From positions 1-13,993 of the forward strand of contig JAKAYN010000002.1 of NCBI GenBank assembly GCA_021826785.1: a DNA stretch of 13,993 nt, read 5' to 3'. Numbering within the stretch: position 1 is the stretch's first letter; every line of letters starts with the position of its first letter. A program made the position numbers and the translations under genes. The notes under the pieces were generated by a model. The model was not told the origin of the DNA. It saw only the letters and a program-made list of their open reading frames with translations, and made no database searches. Of the stretch, positions 1-7,985 are shown piece by piece. Source of the DNA: Thermoplasmata archaeon (GTDB lineage Archaea > Thermoplasmatota > Thermoplasmata > Thermoplasmatales > Thermoplasmataceae).

Positions 1-32
1 ATCTCTAAATTATTTAAAGATATTTTAAAAAA

Positions 33-46
33 TAATAAATAATTTA
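33..46 (+). promoter_or_regulatory. Possible TATA element for the TauE operon
   Basis: The AT-rich run ATAAATAATTTAAA lies about 18-31 bases before the ATG at 64, where a TATA box for a leaderless archaeal transcript would sit. The surrounding 60 bases are nearly all A/T, so the exact box is uncertain. Confidence 0.35.
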
Positions 47-63
47 AAAAAATATCCTAATCG

Positions 64-1065
64 ATGTCTATATTATTTATAATCATCAAGTTTCTCACAA
101 TAGTCATAGGATCAATAATAGCAGGATTTATAGGATCATTAACAGGCCTTGGCGGTGGAACCGTCCTTGTGCCGGTTTTGACATTATTCTATGGCATACC
201 TATAATATTCGCAACCGGCGCAAGCCTGATATCAACTATAGCGACAAGCGCCGGATCTGCAAGTGCATATACAAGGCAGAAGATAGCAAATATAAAGATA
301 GGCATAGGTCTTGAGATAGCAACAACCATAGGCGCTATAGTTGGCTCTGTAACCGCCGTTTATATATACGATCATAAACTTGATTGGGTTGTTTATGTTA
401 TTTTTGGCATAGTATTACTATTTTCTTTAATACCAACTATAAGGCGAATCGGCTCTGAGGAACCATTAAAGATGAAACCTGACTGGACAACAAGGCTTTT
501 TCAATTAACGGGTAAATACTATGATTCAAGATTAAGAAAGGAGATAAGCTATCAGGGAGTTAGATGGTACCTTGCAGAGATTATTATGTTCTTTGCCGGT
601 GTTGTTTCAGGCCTTCTTGGCATCGGATCAGGTGCATTAAAGGTCCTTGGCATGGACTGGGCATTGAACCTGCCAATGAAGGTTACAACAACCACAAGTA
701 ATTTTATGATAGGAATTACTGCCGCAACAGGCAGCTCAATTTACTGGTATGCAGGTTACATAGAGCCATTTATAGCAGCCGCAACGGCCATAGGTGTTTT
801 GGTGGGATCCTTCCTTGGGGCAAAGGTTCTTGTTAAAATCACGAATAGAAATGTTCGCTGGGTCTTCTTTGCAATACTCTCATTTCTTGGCATAGAGATG
901 ATACTCAAAGGCTTATACACAGTTAAATTCTCTGTATTTGCATTGATACCATTGCATGTGCAGTTCTATATATCAATAGCAGTTGCAATAATATTAATAG
1001 TCGTTTTATACATATCCCAGCAGCGTAAGGCCTCTGAGAATTTATCTGCGAGGGGATTTAAATGA
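64..1065 (+). CDS. TauE/SafE-family (DUF81) membrane permease
   Basis: A 333-residue multi-pass membrane protein of the sulfite exporter TauE/SafE family, expected to move a small anion such as sulfite, sulfonate or another sulfur compound across the cytoplasmic membrane. The substrate cannot be read from sequence. Two inverted-repeat halves each begin with the family's glycine-rich motif: GFIGSLTGLGGG at residues 21-32 and GVVSGLLGIGSGA near 179-191. A polar, charged loop (about 126-168, with RRIGSEEPLKMKPDW) separates the halves and is probably cytoplasmic. Length is a little above the family's usual 250-300. The start ATG has no Shine-Dalgarno before it, only AT-rich DNA, which fits a leaderless transcript. 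The stop overlaps the next start as ATGA, so the two genes are almost certainly co-transcribed. Family confidence is high. Confidence 0.88.
   Translation: MSILFIIIKFLTIVIGSIIAGFIGSLTGLGGGTVLVPVLTLFYGIPIIFATGASLISTIATSAGSASAYTRQKIANIKIGIGLEIATTIGAIVGSVTAVYIYDHKLDWVVYVIFGIVLLFSLIPTIRRIGSEEPLKMKPDWTTRLFQLTGKYYDSRLRKEISYQGVRWYLAEIIMFFAGVVSGLLGIGSGALKVLGMDWALNLPMKVTTTTSNFMIGITAATGSSIYWYAGYIEPFIAAATAIGVLVGSFLGAKVLVKITNRNVRWVFFAILSFLGIEMILKGLYTVKFSVFALIPLHVQFYISIAVAIILIVVLYISQQRKASENLSARGFK
1050..1055 (+). promoter_or_regulatory. Shine-Dalgarno site of the DUF1634 gene
   Basis: GAGGGG ends six bases before the ATG at 1062, inside the last codons of the permease gene. It is the only convincing Shine-Dalgarno I see in the window and it belongs to the only clear internal operon gene. 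It supports the start at 1062. Confidence 0.65.
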
Positions 1066-1463
1066 AAAACCATGATGATGAGGTTGTAATAAGCTATTTT
1101 CTCCGTGGTGGTGTAATACTAAGCGTTTTATTCATAATGCTTGGTGTCATTATAATATTCATACGAAACGGCGGTGATGGCTTTACATTATCACAGCTGG
1201 CAAATTATGGATATGCATACTCACATCATATAGATTCAAAATCAATACCGTTAACGGATATATTCCATGGTATAAGCATAATAGATGGTATATATTTTAT
1301 AACGCTCGGTCTCTGGATACTGATATTTACTCCGATTACAGTTGTAATCATAGGCTGGATATCATTCTTTCAGGATAAGAATTATTTATATGTTGGCATG
1401 GCATCAATAGTGCTCTTTGACTTATTCTTCGCCATGCTTGTGATACCAAGGTACGTTATATAA
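1062..1463 (+). CDS. DUF1634-type small integral membrane protein
   Basis: A 133-residue protein with three or four predicted membrane segments: about 17-34, a long stretch 72-99 that may be two helices, and 108-128. The segment GLWILIFTPITVV (about 83-95), with a Thr-Pro inside the helix, is typical of DUF1634 proteins. These are commonly encoded beside TauE/SafE permeases in archaea and bacteria. The gene overlaps the permease stop by four bases (ATGA) and has its own Shine-Dalgarno, so translational coupling is likely. A role as accessory subunit of the permease is inferred from this linkage only; biochemical function is unknown. Confidence 0.75.
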   Translation: MKNHDDEVVISYFLRGGVILSVLFIMLGVIIIFIRNGGDGFTLSQLANYGYAYSHHIDSKSIPLTDIFHGISIIDGIYFITLGLWILIFTPITVVIIGWISFFQDKNYLYVGMASIVLFDLFFAMLVIPRYVI

Positions 1464-1471
1464 AAATTTTT
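1462..1471. terminator. Bidirectional A5T5 terminator between convergent genes
   Basis: The DUF1634 gene and the peroxiredoxin gene end tail to tail six bases apart. The junction is the palindrome AAAAATTTTT followed by further T-rich DNA. It gives a T5 tract on each strand just past, or at, each stop codon. Archaeal RNA polymerase terminates at such U-rich tracts without a hairpin. Confidence 0.5.
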
Positions 1472-1940
1472 AATTTAATTTTGATAAAACTTCCTCTATC
1501 TTTTTATAATCAGGCTCCTTTCCAGGATCCTCACTTACCCATTTGTATCTTACAGTGCCTTCCTTGTCAAGAACAAATACGGATCTCTTCGATGCCTGAA
1601 GGTTCTTTATGTTTAAAAACGAATTATAAAGAACATCGTATTTCTTAGAGATATCTCTCGTTGAATCGCTTATCAAATCAAATTTAAGATTGTTCTGCTT
1701 TGCAAACTCTGCAAGCGAGAACGGTGCATCAACACTTATTCCAAGAACGGTTGCATTCAATTTGTTAAAGTTTGCCATCGAATCTCTAAAGGTGCACATC
1801 TCCTTTGTACAAACCGATGTAAAAGCTCCTGGGAAAAAGGCAAGAACAACGTTTTTCCCCTTAAAATCAGATAACCTCACCATTTTAAGATTCATGTCAG
1901 GTGCTTCAAAATCTGGTGCCTTTTCATTTTCGTTTACCAT
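1470..1940 (-). CDS. Peroxiredoxin, Bcp/AhpC-TSA type
   Basis: A thiol peroxidase of 156 residues that reduces hydrogen peroxide and organic hydroperoxides in the cytosol. The peroxidatic site is PGAFTSVCTKE, matching Pro-x3-Thr-x2-Cys, with P37, T41 and peroxidatic C44. A second cysteine five residues on (C49) gives the C-x4-C arrangement of atypical 2-Cys Bcp/PrxQ enzymes, where it is the resolving cysteine. These are the only two cysteines. The thioredoxin-fold end, with VFVLDKEGTVRYKW near 121-134, is complete and length is normal. The ATG at 1940 is preferred because an ATG four bases upstream runs into a stop after three codons. A palindromic TATA element lies just upstream. Its reductant is not encoded nearby. 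Confidence 0.92.
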   Translation of the reverse strand: MVNENEKAPDFEAPDMNLKMVRLSDFKGKNVVLAFFPGAFTSVCTKEMCTFRDSMANFNKLNATVLGISVDAPFSLAEFAKQNNLKFDLISDSTRDISKKYDVLYNSFLNIKNLQASKRSVFVLDKEGTVRYKWVSEDPGKEPDYKKIEEVLSKLN

Positions 1941-1953
1941 ACCATGATATAAC

Positions 1954-1967
1954 TTTTATATATAAAA
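1954..1967 (-). promoter_or_regulatory. TATA box of the peroxiredoxin gene
   Basis: The perfect palindrome TTTTATATATAAAA is 14-27 bases upstream of the peroxiredoxin ATG on the minus strand. Counting about 26 bases from its upstream half puts the transcription start at or within a few bases of the ATG, so the mRNA should be leaderless. Confidence 0.6.
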
Positions 1968-2021
1968 CCTCATTGATACAGAAATTATGAAAAACTCATA
2001 AAAATTAACCAGAAAACAAAA

Positions 2022-2031
2022 AAATTTAAGC
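2022..2031 (+). promoter_or_regulatory. Probable TATA element of the alcohol dehydrogenase gene
   Basis: AAATTTAAGC is centred about 28 bases before the ATG at 2055, following an A-rich stretch. It is a weak match to the archaeal TATA consensus but correctly placed for a leaderless transcript. Confidence 0.4.
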
Positions 2032-2054
2032 ATAATAAAAACATAACATTCAAT

Positions 2055-3065
2055 ATGAAAGCAATGGTACTAGAAAAGATAGGAAAAGTTGAAGAAAATC
2101 CTCTAAAATTTAAGGATGTTGATATAAAGAAGCCTGAAGGTTTTGAAATTTTAATAAAAAATCTTGCCTGCGGTGTCTGTCACTCAAATCTTCATATGAT
2201 AGAGGGTGACTGGTTACAATATGGCCTTCCTGGAAAGCAGAATATAATACCCGGGCATGAAATAATAGGCCGTGTCGAGGAACTTGGAGAGAACGTTACA
2301 GATCTAAAAAAGGGAGATATTGTTGGCCTTCAGCCACTGTACAGTGCCTGCGGAAAGTGTGAATATTGCTTATCAGGCAGGGAGCACCTTTGCCCTTATG
2401 GAAAATGGACGGGTGAAACCGTTGATGGTGGCTACGCAGAGTACATGATAGCCGATTCAAGGTATGTTAATAAGGTCCCGTCAAACATAGAGCCTGTTAA
2501 CGCACCGCTGTTCTGCCCCGGAGTTACAGCATATACCGCGGTTAAAAAGGCAGAATTATCACCGGATAAGACCGTGTACATAGTAGGTATAGGCGGCGTT
2601 GGCCACATAGCACTACAGATAGCAAAACTTTATGGTTCAAGGGTTGTTGCCGTTACAACATCAAAAAGCCATGAAGAACTTGCATACAAAATGGGTGCGG
2701 ATGATGTAATAATCATGGACCGCAACTATGAGAATTCTGATATGCTTGCAAAGACCGCTGATGCAGCAATAATATTTGCACCTGCAGACGCCGCTGTGAA
2801 AAATTCAATAAAATTTGTAAAAGATGGTGGCGTTGTTGTTCAGGGCGTTCGTGGCAATCAAGGTGAATTCGACTTTACAAGGGAATTAAAAATAAAAGGC
2901 TCAAAAATTGGCACAAGGCAGGACATGAATGAGGTTCTTAAACTTGCCTCGGATGGTAAAATAAAGGTTGAATCAAAGACGTACAGGCTCGAGGAGGCAA
3001 ATGAGGCCCTGCAGGCATTAAAACATGGTGAGGTTAACGGTAGGGCAGTTCTGAAGATGTACTAA
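2055..3065 (+). CDS. Zinc-dependent alcohol dehydrogenase (MDR superfamily)
   Basis: A 336-residue medium-chain dehydrogenase that interconverts alcohols and aldehydes or ketones with a nicotinamide cofactor. Catalytic-zinc ligands are visible as C42 (in CGVCHS), H68-E69 (in PGHE) and C154 (in FCPGVTAYTA). The structural-zinc lobe is complete: C99, C102, C105 and C113. The Rossmann fold carries GIGGVG at 178-183. After the second strand (VVAV, 197-200) comes TTSK rather than the acidic residue typical of NAD-specific enzymes; this hints at NADP(H) preference by inference. Nothing is truncated. The gene diverges from the peroxiredoxin with 114 bases between starts and has no Shine-Dalgarno. 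Exact substrate is unknown. Confidence 0.92.
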   Translation: MKAMVLEKIGKVEENPLKFKDVDIKKPEGFEILIKNLACGVCHSNLHMIEGDWLQYGLPGKQNIIPGHEIIGRVEELGENVTDLKKGDIVGLQPLYSACGKCEYCLSGREHLCPYGKWTGETVDGGYAEYMIADSRYVNKVPSNIEPVNAPLFCPGVTAYTAVKKAELSPDKTVYIVGIGGVGHIALQIAKLYGSRVVAVTTSKSHEELAYKMGADDVIIMDRNYENSDMLAKTADAAIIFAPADAAVKNSIKFVKDGGVVVQGVRGNQGEFDFTRELKIKGSKIGTRQDMNEVLKLASDGKIKVESKTYRLEEANEALQALKHGEVNGRAVLKMY

Positions 3066-3104
3066 TTTTATTTTATATATTATTTTTATATTTATATTAT
3101 ATTT
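3066..3104 (+). terminator. T-rich termination region after the alcohol dehydrogenase
   Basis: Directly after the stop codon the plus strand has several short T-runs (TTTTATTTTATATATTATTT and onward) with no G or C for about 45 bases. This fits archaeal U-tract termination. It also separates this gene from the next, which has its own promoter region. Confidence 0.4.
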
Positions 3105-3150
3105 AATATCTCACTGTAATTTTATATATTACAATTGGTAAATCGTAAAA

Positions 3151-3160
3151 AATATTAAAA
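3151..3160 (+). promoter_or_regulatory. Probable TATA element of the giant surface-protein gene
   Basis: AATATTAAAA is centred about 24 bases before the ATG at 3179. The region between has no Shine-Dalgarno, so a leaderless or very short-leader transcript is likely. The upstream 100 bases are almost pure A/T, so other boxes are possible. Confidence 0.4.
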
Positions 3161-3178
3161 GATCATTTATAACCTTGC

Positions 3179-6100
3179 ATGAAAAGGTTACTGGCATTTA
3201 CCTTAATAATAATTATGTGCATGCCCGCTATAACCTCTCATAATATGGAACTAAAAAATCCATATATATCAATTGTAAATGATACTAAAAATACAATTAT
3301 TCAATGCAATAATGGATCCATTTTATTTATGACAAAGTGTTCAAAGCCGTCGTACATTAAATTTAAATATCCATATAATAATTATACCGAATATTCTTTT
3401 GGTCTATCCTGGAGCAATAATTATGATTATGGTAGAACGGAAAACTCAATTTTAATAACAGGTTATAATAATACATTATTGAATATATCATACGGGCCAT
3501 ATCTTTGCTATAACACATTAATATGTAATTCTAGATATGATTCAATAAACCTTTCTAAAATGAATTATATTTATTATTTTAATATCTTTATTTCTAATGG
3601 TTCAGATAATATATATTTAATCTTTAACAGTACAATATATAAATTACATCTAAGGAATGTTTACAATGGTAACCTTTCAATAATGTTTGGTGGGGAATAC
3701 TCCGACCAAAGAATATACAATTTTGAATCAAAACCATTTAACATTTTTAATAATAATTTAATTAAATACAAATGCAAATCGTTCAGTGTAAATAAAAACA
3801 TCAATAATGCAATAATTGCAAGATCGATAAACACGCTCTTTTATATAAATAATAACAGCCTAAATGCCTATAATTATTATAATAAAAGTGAATATAAAAT
3901 ATTAAACATCTCTGGAAATATTTTCTATCAGGATTCAAAAAATATAATATTATTTTCTATAAATAAAAACGTTTCAATGATAACTATATCAAAGCTGAGC
4001 GGAAATATTACAATAAAACATTTTACAAATCATGGATACATTTACGCATATTTTAATTCAGGTGTAATATTTTTAAACAGAACATCAATAAATTATAATG
4101 GAAACATAATAAATATAAACGGCACAATTATAGGTGCATATCATGATAAATCTCTTTTTGTTATATACAAATCAGGAAAATACATTTATTTATCAAGGTT
4201 TGAAAATAACACTCTGGATAATATTTATAATCTAGATATATCAAATGTAAAAATAACCGGGATAAACGATGGTACCTCCCTATGGCCGTTTATATTTAGC
4301 AATGGTGCATACATAAACATGCTCCCTGAAATTCCATACATCTCGAAAAGCCCATTATTATTATACAATGGAACATCATTTTTACATAATTCATATTTTT
4401 ATTCTTCAAATGGAAGACTAAATATCAATGGAAACGTATCAATTGATAAAAATACAATAGTGACCTTTAATAAAAGTACATTCAAAATATATTATATAAA
4501 TAGATATCTATCAAATTACTATCCAAAGATAAACAGCATTGTTGTAAAAAGGCATTTTAATTACAATACAATATATATAAATGTATCATCATACATAAAA
4601 TACAGTGCAGTTCTAAAATTTGACTCAAAATCATTTAATATTAATAAGGTTTTAAAATTAAATCTTAGCAACGTACCTCAGGGGATATACAATTCATGTA
4701 TAATTGTAACAAACATTGCTGGTTATAAATCGGAAAAATCTGTAGATATATATTCATTAAGAGAACCATACATCTATGTTTATCCTGCAAATAATTCATA
4801 TATTATATATAATCAAACCATAAAATTTTCAGTTGACGAATTTAATTTAAAGTACATTAATGTTAAATACGGTAATCAAAACATGACATTCTATGGCAAT
4901 GGTAGCTTTAAACTATCCTTGGGCAATTACACAGGAAACATCACAATAAGATTTACAGCATTAGATTCTTATAATCTTGTATATTACAAAAATGTAACAT
5001 ATCATGTTATGAAAATTCCAAAAATAAGAACAAATATTTATAATAATGAATATTTTAACATTAATAAAATATATATTTCCTGGGAGAAAATAAAAAATGC
5101 AACATACTATATTATTAAAATTAACAATCAAACATATAAAACCTTAAATGATAATATAAACATAACATTGCAGAATGGATCATATAATTTATCATTTTAT
5201 ATAGTTTTAAAAAACAGTATTAGCATTCCTGGCCCTAAATATCATATAATTGTAATGGCCTATAGGCCAAGAATTTCATATAAAATAAACACGGATTATA
5301 TATCATTTTATGGAAATTCCAGGAACAACACACTCAATATTTCAGTAAAACTAAACATGCCGGCATTATTAAATGGTACATTTGAAATAAATAATAGGAT
5401 AATTTTTACCTATCTTTCGAAACATTTTAAAGATTTTTATTTTATAAACGTAACCGGCAGCATGGCAAATTTTTCTTTAAATGGCCTATATAAATTAATA
5501 TTAAAAATACACGGAATAAATGGTCTTGAATCAAATTATACAATTTACTTTTATGTTAACAATTCAATACCAAATATTTATAAAAATATCATATACTATA
5601 CAGAAAAACCGTATTTTAATATGAGTCTTAACAGTAATTACAGCTATTATTTAAATAATTCATTATTTAATGGCACAATTCATTTAAAAGAGAGCAATAA
5701 AATATACAATTTCACCATAATATATTATTCTAAAACAGGAAATCATAATATATTTCATATAAAAATCTATTATTTTACAGAGAGGCCATACATCTATGTT
5801 TACCATAAACTAATAAACAACACACTGTACATGAAAATAAATATAAAATATCCTGTAAAATCATATATGCTTATAATAGAATATATGAATAAATCTGTAA
5901 TAATTAAAAAGCCGAAGAATCCTGTTTATTTTAATATATCATTCAATAGTAATGGCTTTTATAAGATAAATATAATAGCGAGGTCATTATTTAATACGGA
6001 ATCCTCATTTAATATAAATACAAGCATAAATTACTTTGTTAAAATATATAAATATAAAATAGAATATGATAACGGTATTTTAAAATTGATTATCGGAGGC

Positions 6101-6532
6101 GAAAACACAAAAAACATTGTTGCGTCATGGTTTGTTAATGGAAAATATGTTGGTTCGGGCCATATTATAAAATATTCATTGCCTCTTGGTTATGATAATG
6201 TTACAATAAAATTAAGCTTCGATGGAAAATCAGTATTATATACAAAATATATTATTGTAACGGGTTCTCCATTTTATTATATTTTGGCCTTAATTATTGT
6301 AATTGCAGGCATTTTATTGTATAAAAAAATACGTTATAAAAATAAAGATATAACAAATTTTATCATCTCCATGGATAAAAAGCCATTAAAGGAAGTTTAC
6401 AAATTATGCAAAAGATATGGAATATCCAGACACGCTTTAAAAAAAGAAATTCAACTGCTGAGGCATAAAGGATATTTGGAAATAGAAGAGGATATGGATG
6501 GTGAAATGTATATAATTATAACTCAAAAATAA
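3179..6532 (+). CDS. Giant N-glycosylated single-pass surface protein with cytoplasmic wHTH tail
   Basis: I do not recognise a named family. The 1117-residue protein starts with a signal peptide (MKRLLAFTLIIIMCM, cleavage likely near residue 20). A beta-strand-rich ectodomain follows to about residue 1028. Its first ~430 residues look propeller-like (short repeated strand patterns; fold is inference). From about 450 on it looks like a chain of six or seven Ig/FN3-like modules; the module from 614 contains an FN3-like strand pair (SWEKIKNATYYIIKINNQTY). One membrane helix (about 1029-1048) precedes a Lys/Arg-rich stop-transfer and a ~60-residue tail with a helix-turn-helix (about 1066-1100) and a wing ending in MYIIITQK. 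I count about 51 N-x-S/T sequons, all outside the membrane. Base composition is much lower in GC than neighbours (10-14 G/C per 60 bases in sampled lines, against 27 in the dehydrogenase). Type I topology, N-terminus out, is expected. A surface-sensing, gene-regulating role is inference. Confidence 0.8.
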   Translation: MKRLLAFTLIIIMCMPAITSHNMELKNPYISIVNDTKNTIIQCNNGSILFMTKCSKPSYIKFKYPYNNYTEYSFGLSWSNNYDYGRTENSILITGYNNTLLNISYGPYLCYNTLICNSRYDSINLSKMNYIYYFNIFISNGSDNIYLIFNSTIYKLHLRNVYNGNLSIMFGGEYSDQRIYNFESKPFNIFNNNLIKYKCKSFSVNKNINNAIIARSINTLFYINNNSLNAYNYYNKSEYKILNISGNIFYQDSKNIILFSINKNVSMITISKLSGNITIKHFTNHGYIYAYFNSGVIFLNRTSINYNGNIININGTIIGAYHDKSLFVIYKSGKYIYLSRFENNTLDNIYNLDISNVKITGINDGTSLWPFIFSNGAYINMLPEIPYISKSPLLLYNGTSFLHNSYFYSSNGRLNINGNVSIDKNTIVTFNKSTFKIYYINRYLSNYYPKINSIVVKRHFNYNTIYINVSSYIKYSAVLKFDSKSFNINKVLKLNLSNVPQGIYNSCIIVTNIAGYKSEKSVDIYSLREPYIYVYPANNSYIIYNQTIKFSVDEFNLKYINVKYGNQNMTFYGNGSFKLSLGNYTGNITIRFTALDSYNLVYYKNVTYHVMKIPKIRTNIYNNEYFNINKIYISWEKIKNATYYIIKINNQTYKTLNDNINITLQNGSYNLSFYIVLKNSISIPGPKYHIIVMAYRPRISYKINTDYISFYGNSRNNTLNISVKLNMPALLNGTFEINNRIIFTYLSKHFKDFYFINVTGSMANFSLNGLYKLILKIHGINGLESNYTIYFYVNNSIPNIYKNIIYYTEKPYFNMSLNSNYSYYLNNSLFNGTIHLKESNKIYNFTIIYYSKTGNHNIFHIKIYYFTERPYIYVYHKLINNTLYMKINIKYPVKSYMLIIEYMNKSVIIKKPKNPVYFNISFNSNGFYKINIIARSLFNTESSFNINTSINYFVKIYKYKIEYDNGILKLIIGGENTKNIVASWFVNGKYVGSGHIIKYSLPLGYDNVTIKLSFDGKSVLYTKYIIVTGSPFYYILALIIVIAGILLYKKIRYKNKDITNFIISMDKKPLKEVYKLCKRYGISRHALKKEIQLLRHKGYLEIEEDMDGEMYIIITQK
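4766..4782 (+). repeat. 17-bp exact repeat, copy 1 (module junction)
   Basis: CCATACATCTATGTTTA, coding for Pro-Tyr-Ile-Tyr-Val-Tyr at residues 530-535, recurs exactly at 5786-5802. It marks the start of an Ig-like module. Confidence 0.8.
5786..5802 (+). repeat. 17-bp exact repeat, copy 2 (module junction)
   Basis: Second copy of the 17-bp sequence, 1020 bases (340 codons) after the first and in the same frame, coding for Pro-Tyr-Ile-Tyr-Val-Tyr at residues 870-875. The distance equals four modules of about 85 residues. Confidence 0.8.
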
Positions 6533-6541
6533 GTAATTACT

Positions 6542-6557
6542 AAAATATTTTATATTA
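6542..6557 (+). promoter_or_regulatory. TATA element of the MFS gene
   Basis: AAAATATTTTATATTA contains TTTTATAT centred about 23 bases before the ATG at 6575. The 42-base gap after the surface-protein stop therefore holds its own promoter, and the two genes need not be an operon. Confidence 0.5.
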
Positions 6558-6574
6558 ATTTGCAATAACCGTTT

Positions 6575-7897
6575 ATGGAATATGTCAATTATCAGGGAAA
6601 TCAAATAAGATTCATGAGAAAAATAACTATACTTTCATCGATGGGCATAATCATGGATGGTTATACATTAACCGTTTTTTCATACGCCCTTCTTTATTTA
6701 ATACCGGAAATGCATCTTTCAAGTTATGAAATATCAATAATGGGCATATCATCAATACTTGGTGTTTTTGTTGGCAGTGTTATTTTTGGTCACCTTGCAG
6801 ATAAGTACGGCAGGAGATCCATATATCTTTATGATCTAATATTTGTTTCAATCTTCATCTTTTTAACAGGTTTTTCCTTAAATTACATTGAATTTTCAAT
6901 ATTCCAGTTTTTGGCAGGCATAGGTATTGGTGCCGATTATCCTGTCAGCTCATCAATACAGGCCGAATACTCACCACAGAATAAGCGCGGTAAGTACCTA
7001 GTTTTTAATATATTCTCATTTTCCATAGGCTCATTAATATTTTTGCTCGTTGCCATACCTCTTGTTCTTTTCACAGGTTTATATGCATGGCGCTATATGT
7101 ACATTATCGGCGCAATATTTCCATTAATAGTTTTATTTTCAAGGAATAGCCTTGAAGAAACACCATACTGGCTAAAGGCAAAGTTTGGTGATAGCGCACT
7201 TAAAAGCCTTGATAAAAAGATAGGTGAGGAAACAGGCTATCATTTTCTTGGTGTTCCTGAACTGGAGCGTGGTAACAGTAAAATGTCGAATATATTCAGC
7301 AAAAAGTACATATTAATGACAATCTTTGTTTCAATAGCCTGGTTTTCATACGATGTTGTCAGCTACGGTATATGGACATATTCGCCATTAATATTCTCGA
7401 CCCAGATAAGTTCGATTTATACAAATTTATACGTTGTTTTTTCAGGAATGGCAGAATCTGTTCCTGTATTTATAGGTTTTATAATAGCAATATACTATGT
7501 TGAGCGTATAGGCAGAAGGCCACTTCTAATAATTGGTTTCCTTGGCTCATTAATAGTTTTAATATCATTCTTTTTCATAAATGAGTTCATATCAATTACA
7601 TTTCTATTCACATTTAGCGCCTTTGGGCTTGTACACTTTTTCCATAACATAGGGCCAAGCCCAATGACATATGATTATCCAGTTGAGATATTCCCAACAA
7701 GGATAAGGGCAAGCGCTATGGGCTTTTCCACATCATTCTCAAGGCTTGGGTCGATACTTGCAGTCTTTTCATTTCCATTTATTGATGCAATGTATGGTTT
7801 AAAGGCTATAGTTATATACTTTGCAGTCTTTGAGCTTATAGGCCTTATAGTAACATTTATACTTGCACCTGAAACAAAAAATAAACCACTTGATTAG
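6575..7897 (+). CDS. MFS transporter, sugar/organic-acid/phosphate porter type
   Basis: A 440-residue, twelve-helix major facilitator, probably a proton-coupled symporter in the cytoplasmic membrane. Motif A between helices 2 and 3 is GHLADKYGRR (72-81). Its counterpart in the second half is RIGRRPL (311-317). D28 lies at the first helix (IIMDGYTLTVF), a position often used for proton coupling. GIGIGADYPVSSS (115-127) resembles the GGDYPLSA signature of phosphate and aromatic-acid porters. The central stretch EETPYWL (194-200) and the terminal PETK (432-435) are sugar-porter features. HNIGPSPMTYDYPVEIFPTR (357-376) matches the helix 10-11 region of the same superfamily branch. Substrate stays open between sugar, aromatic acid and phosphate. 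The protein is complete and its start lacks a Shine-Dalgarno. Confidence 0.88.
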   Translation: MEYVNYQGNQIRFMRKITILSSMGIIMDGYTLTVFSYALLYLIPEMHLSSYEISIMGISSILGVFVGSVIFGHLADKYGRRSIYLYDLIFVSIFIFLTGFSLNYIEFSIFQFLAGIGIGADYPVSSSIQAEYSPQNKRGKYLVFNIFSFSIGSLIFLLVAIPLVLFTGLYAWRYMYIIGAIFPLIVLFSRNSLEETPYWLKAKFGDSALKSLDKKIGEETGYHFLGVPELERGNSKMSNIFSKKYILMTIFVSIAWFSYDVVSYGIWTYSPLIFSTQISSIYTNLYVVFSGMAESVPVFIGFIIAIYYVERIGRRPLLIIGFLGSLIVLISFFFINEFISITFLFTFSAFGLVHFFHNIGPSPMTYDYPVEIFPTRIRASAMGFSTSFSRLGSILAVFSFPFIDAMYGLKAIVIYFAVFELIGLIVTFILAPETKNKPLD

Positions 7898-7985
7898 ATA
7901 ATAATTGATAATTTTATTACAACATTAGAAAAATAATTTATGAATCAATTATAAAATGCACAAAATATTGAAATATAATATTAAT

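Noticed and set aside
1690-1947. 85-codon plus-strand open frame opposite the peroxiredoxin gene
   Set aside because: It lies almost wholly antisense to a gene with intact catalytic motifs and its translation resembles no protein.
3066-3178. Regulatory repeats in the AT-only stretch upstream of the giant gene
   Set aside because: TTTATAT-like words recur, but in near-pure A/T DNA they are expected by chance; only a TATA-like element and a T-rich terminator are claimed.
7898-7985. Possible terminator hairpin or small RNA between the convergent MFS and dys genes
   Set aside because: The 88 bases are AT-rich with short T-runs on both strands, but I found no convincing inverted repeat or structured element.
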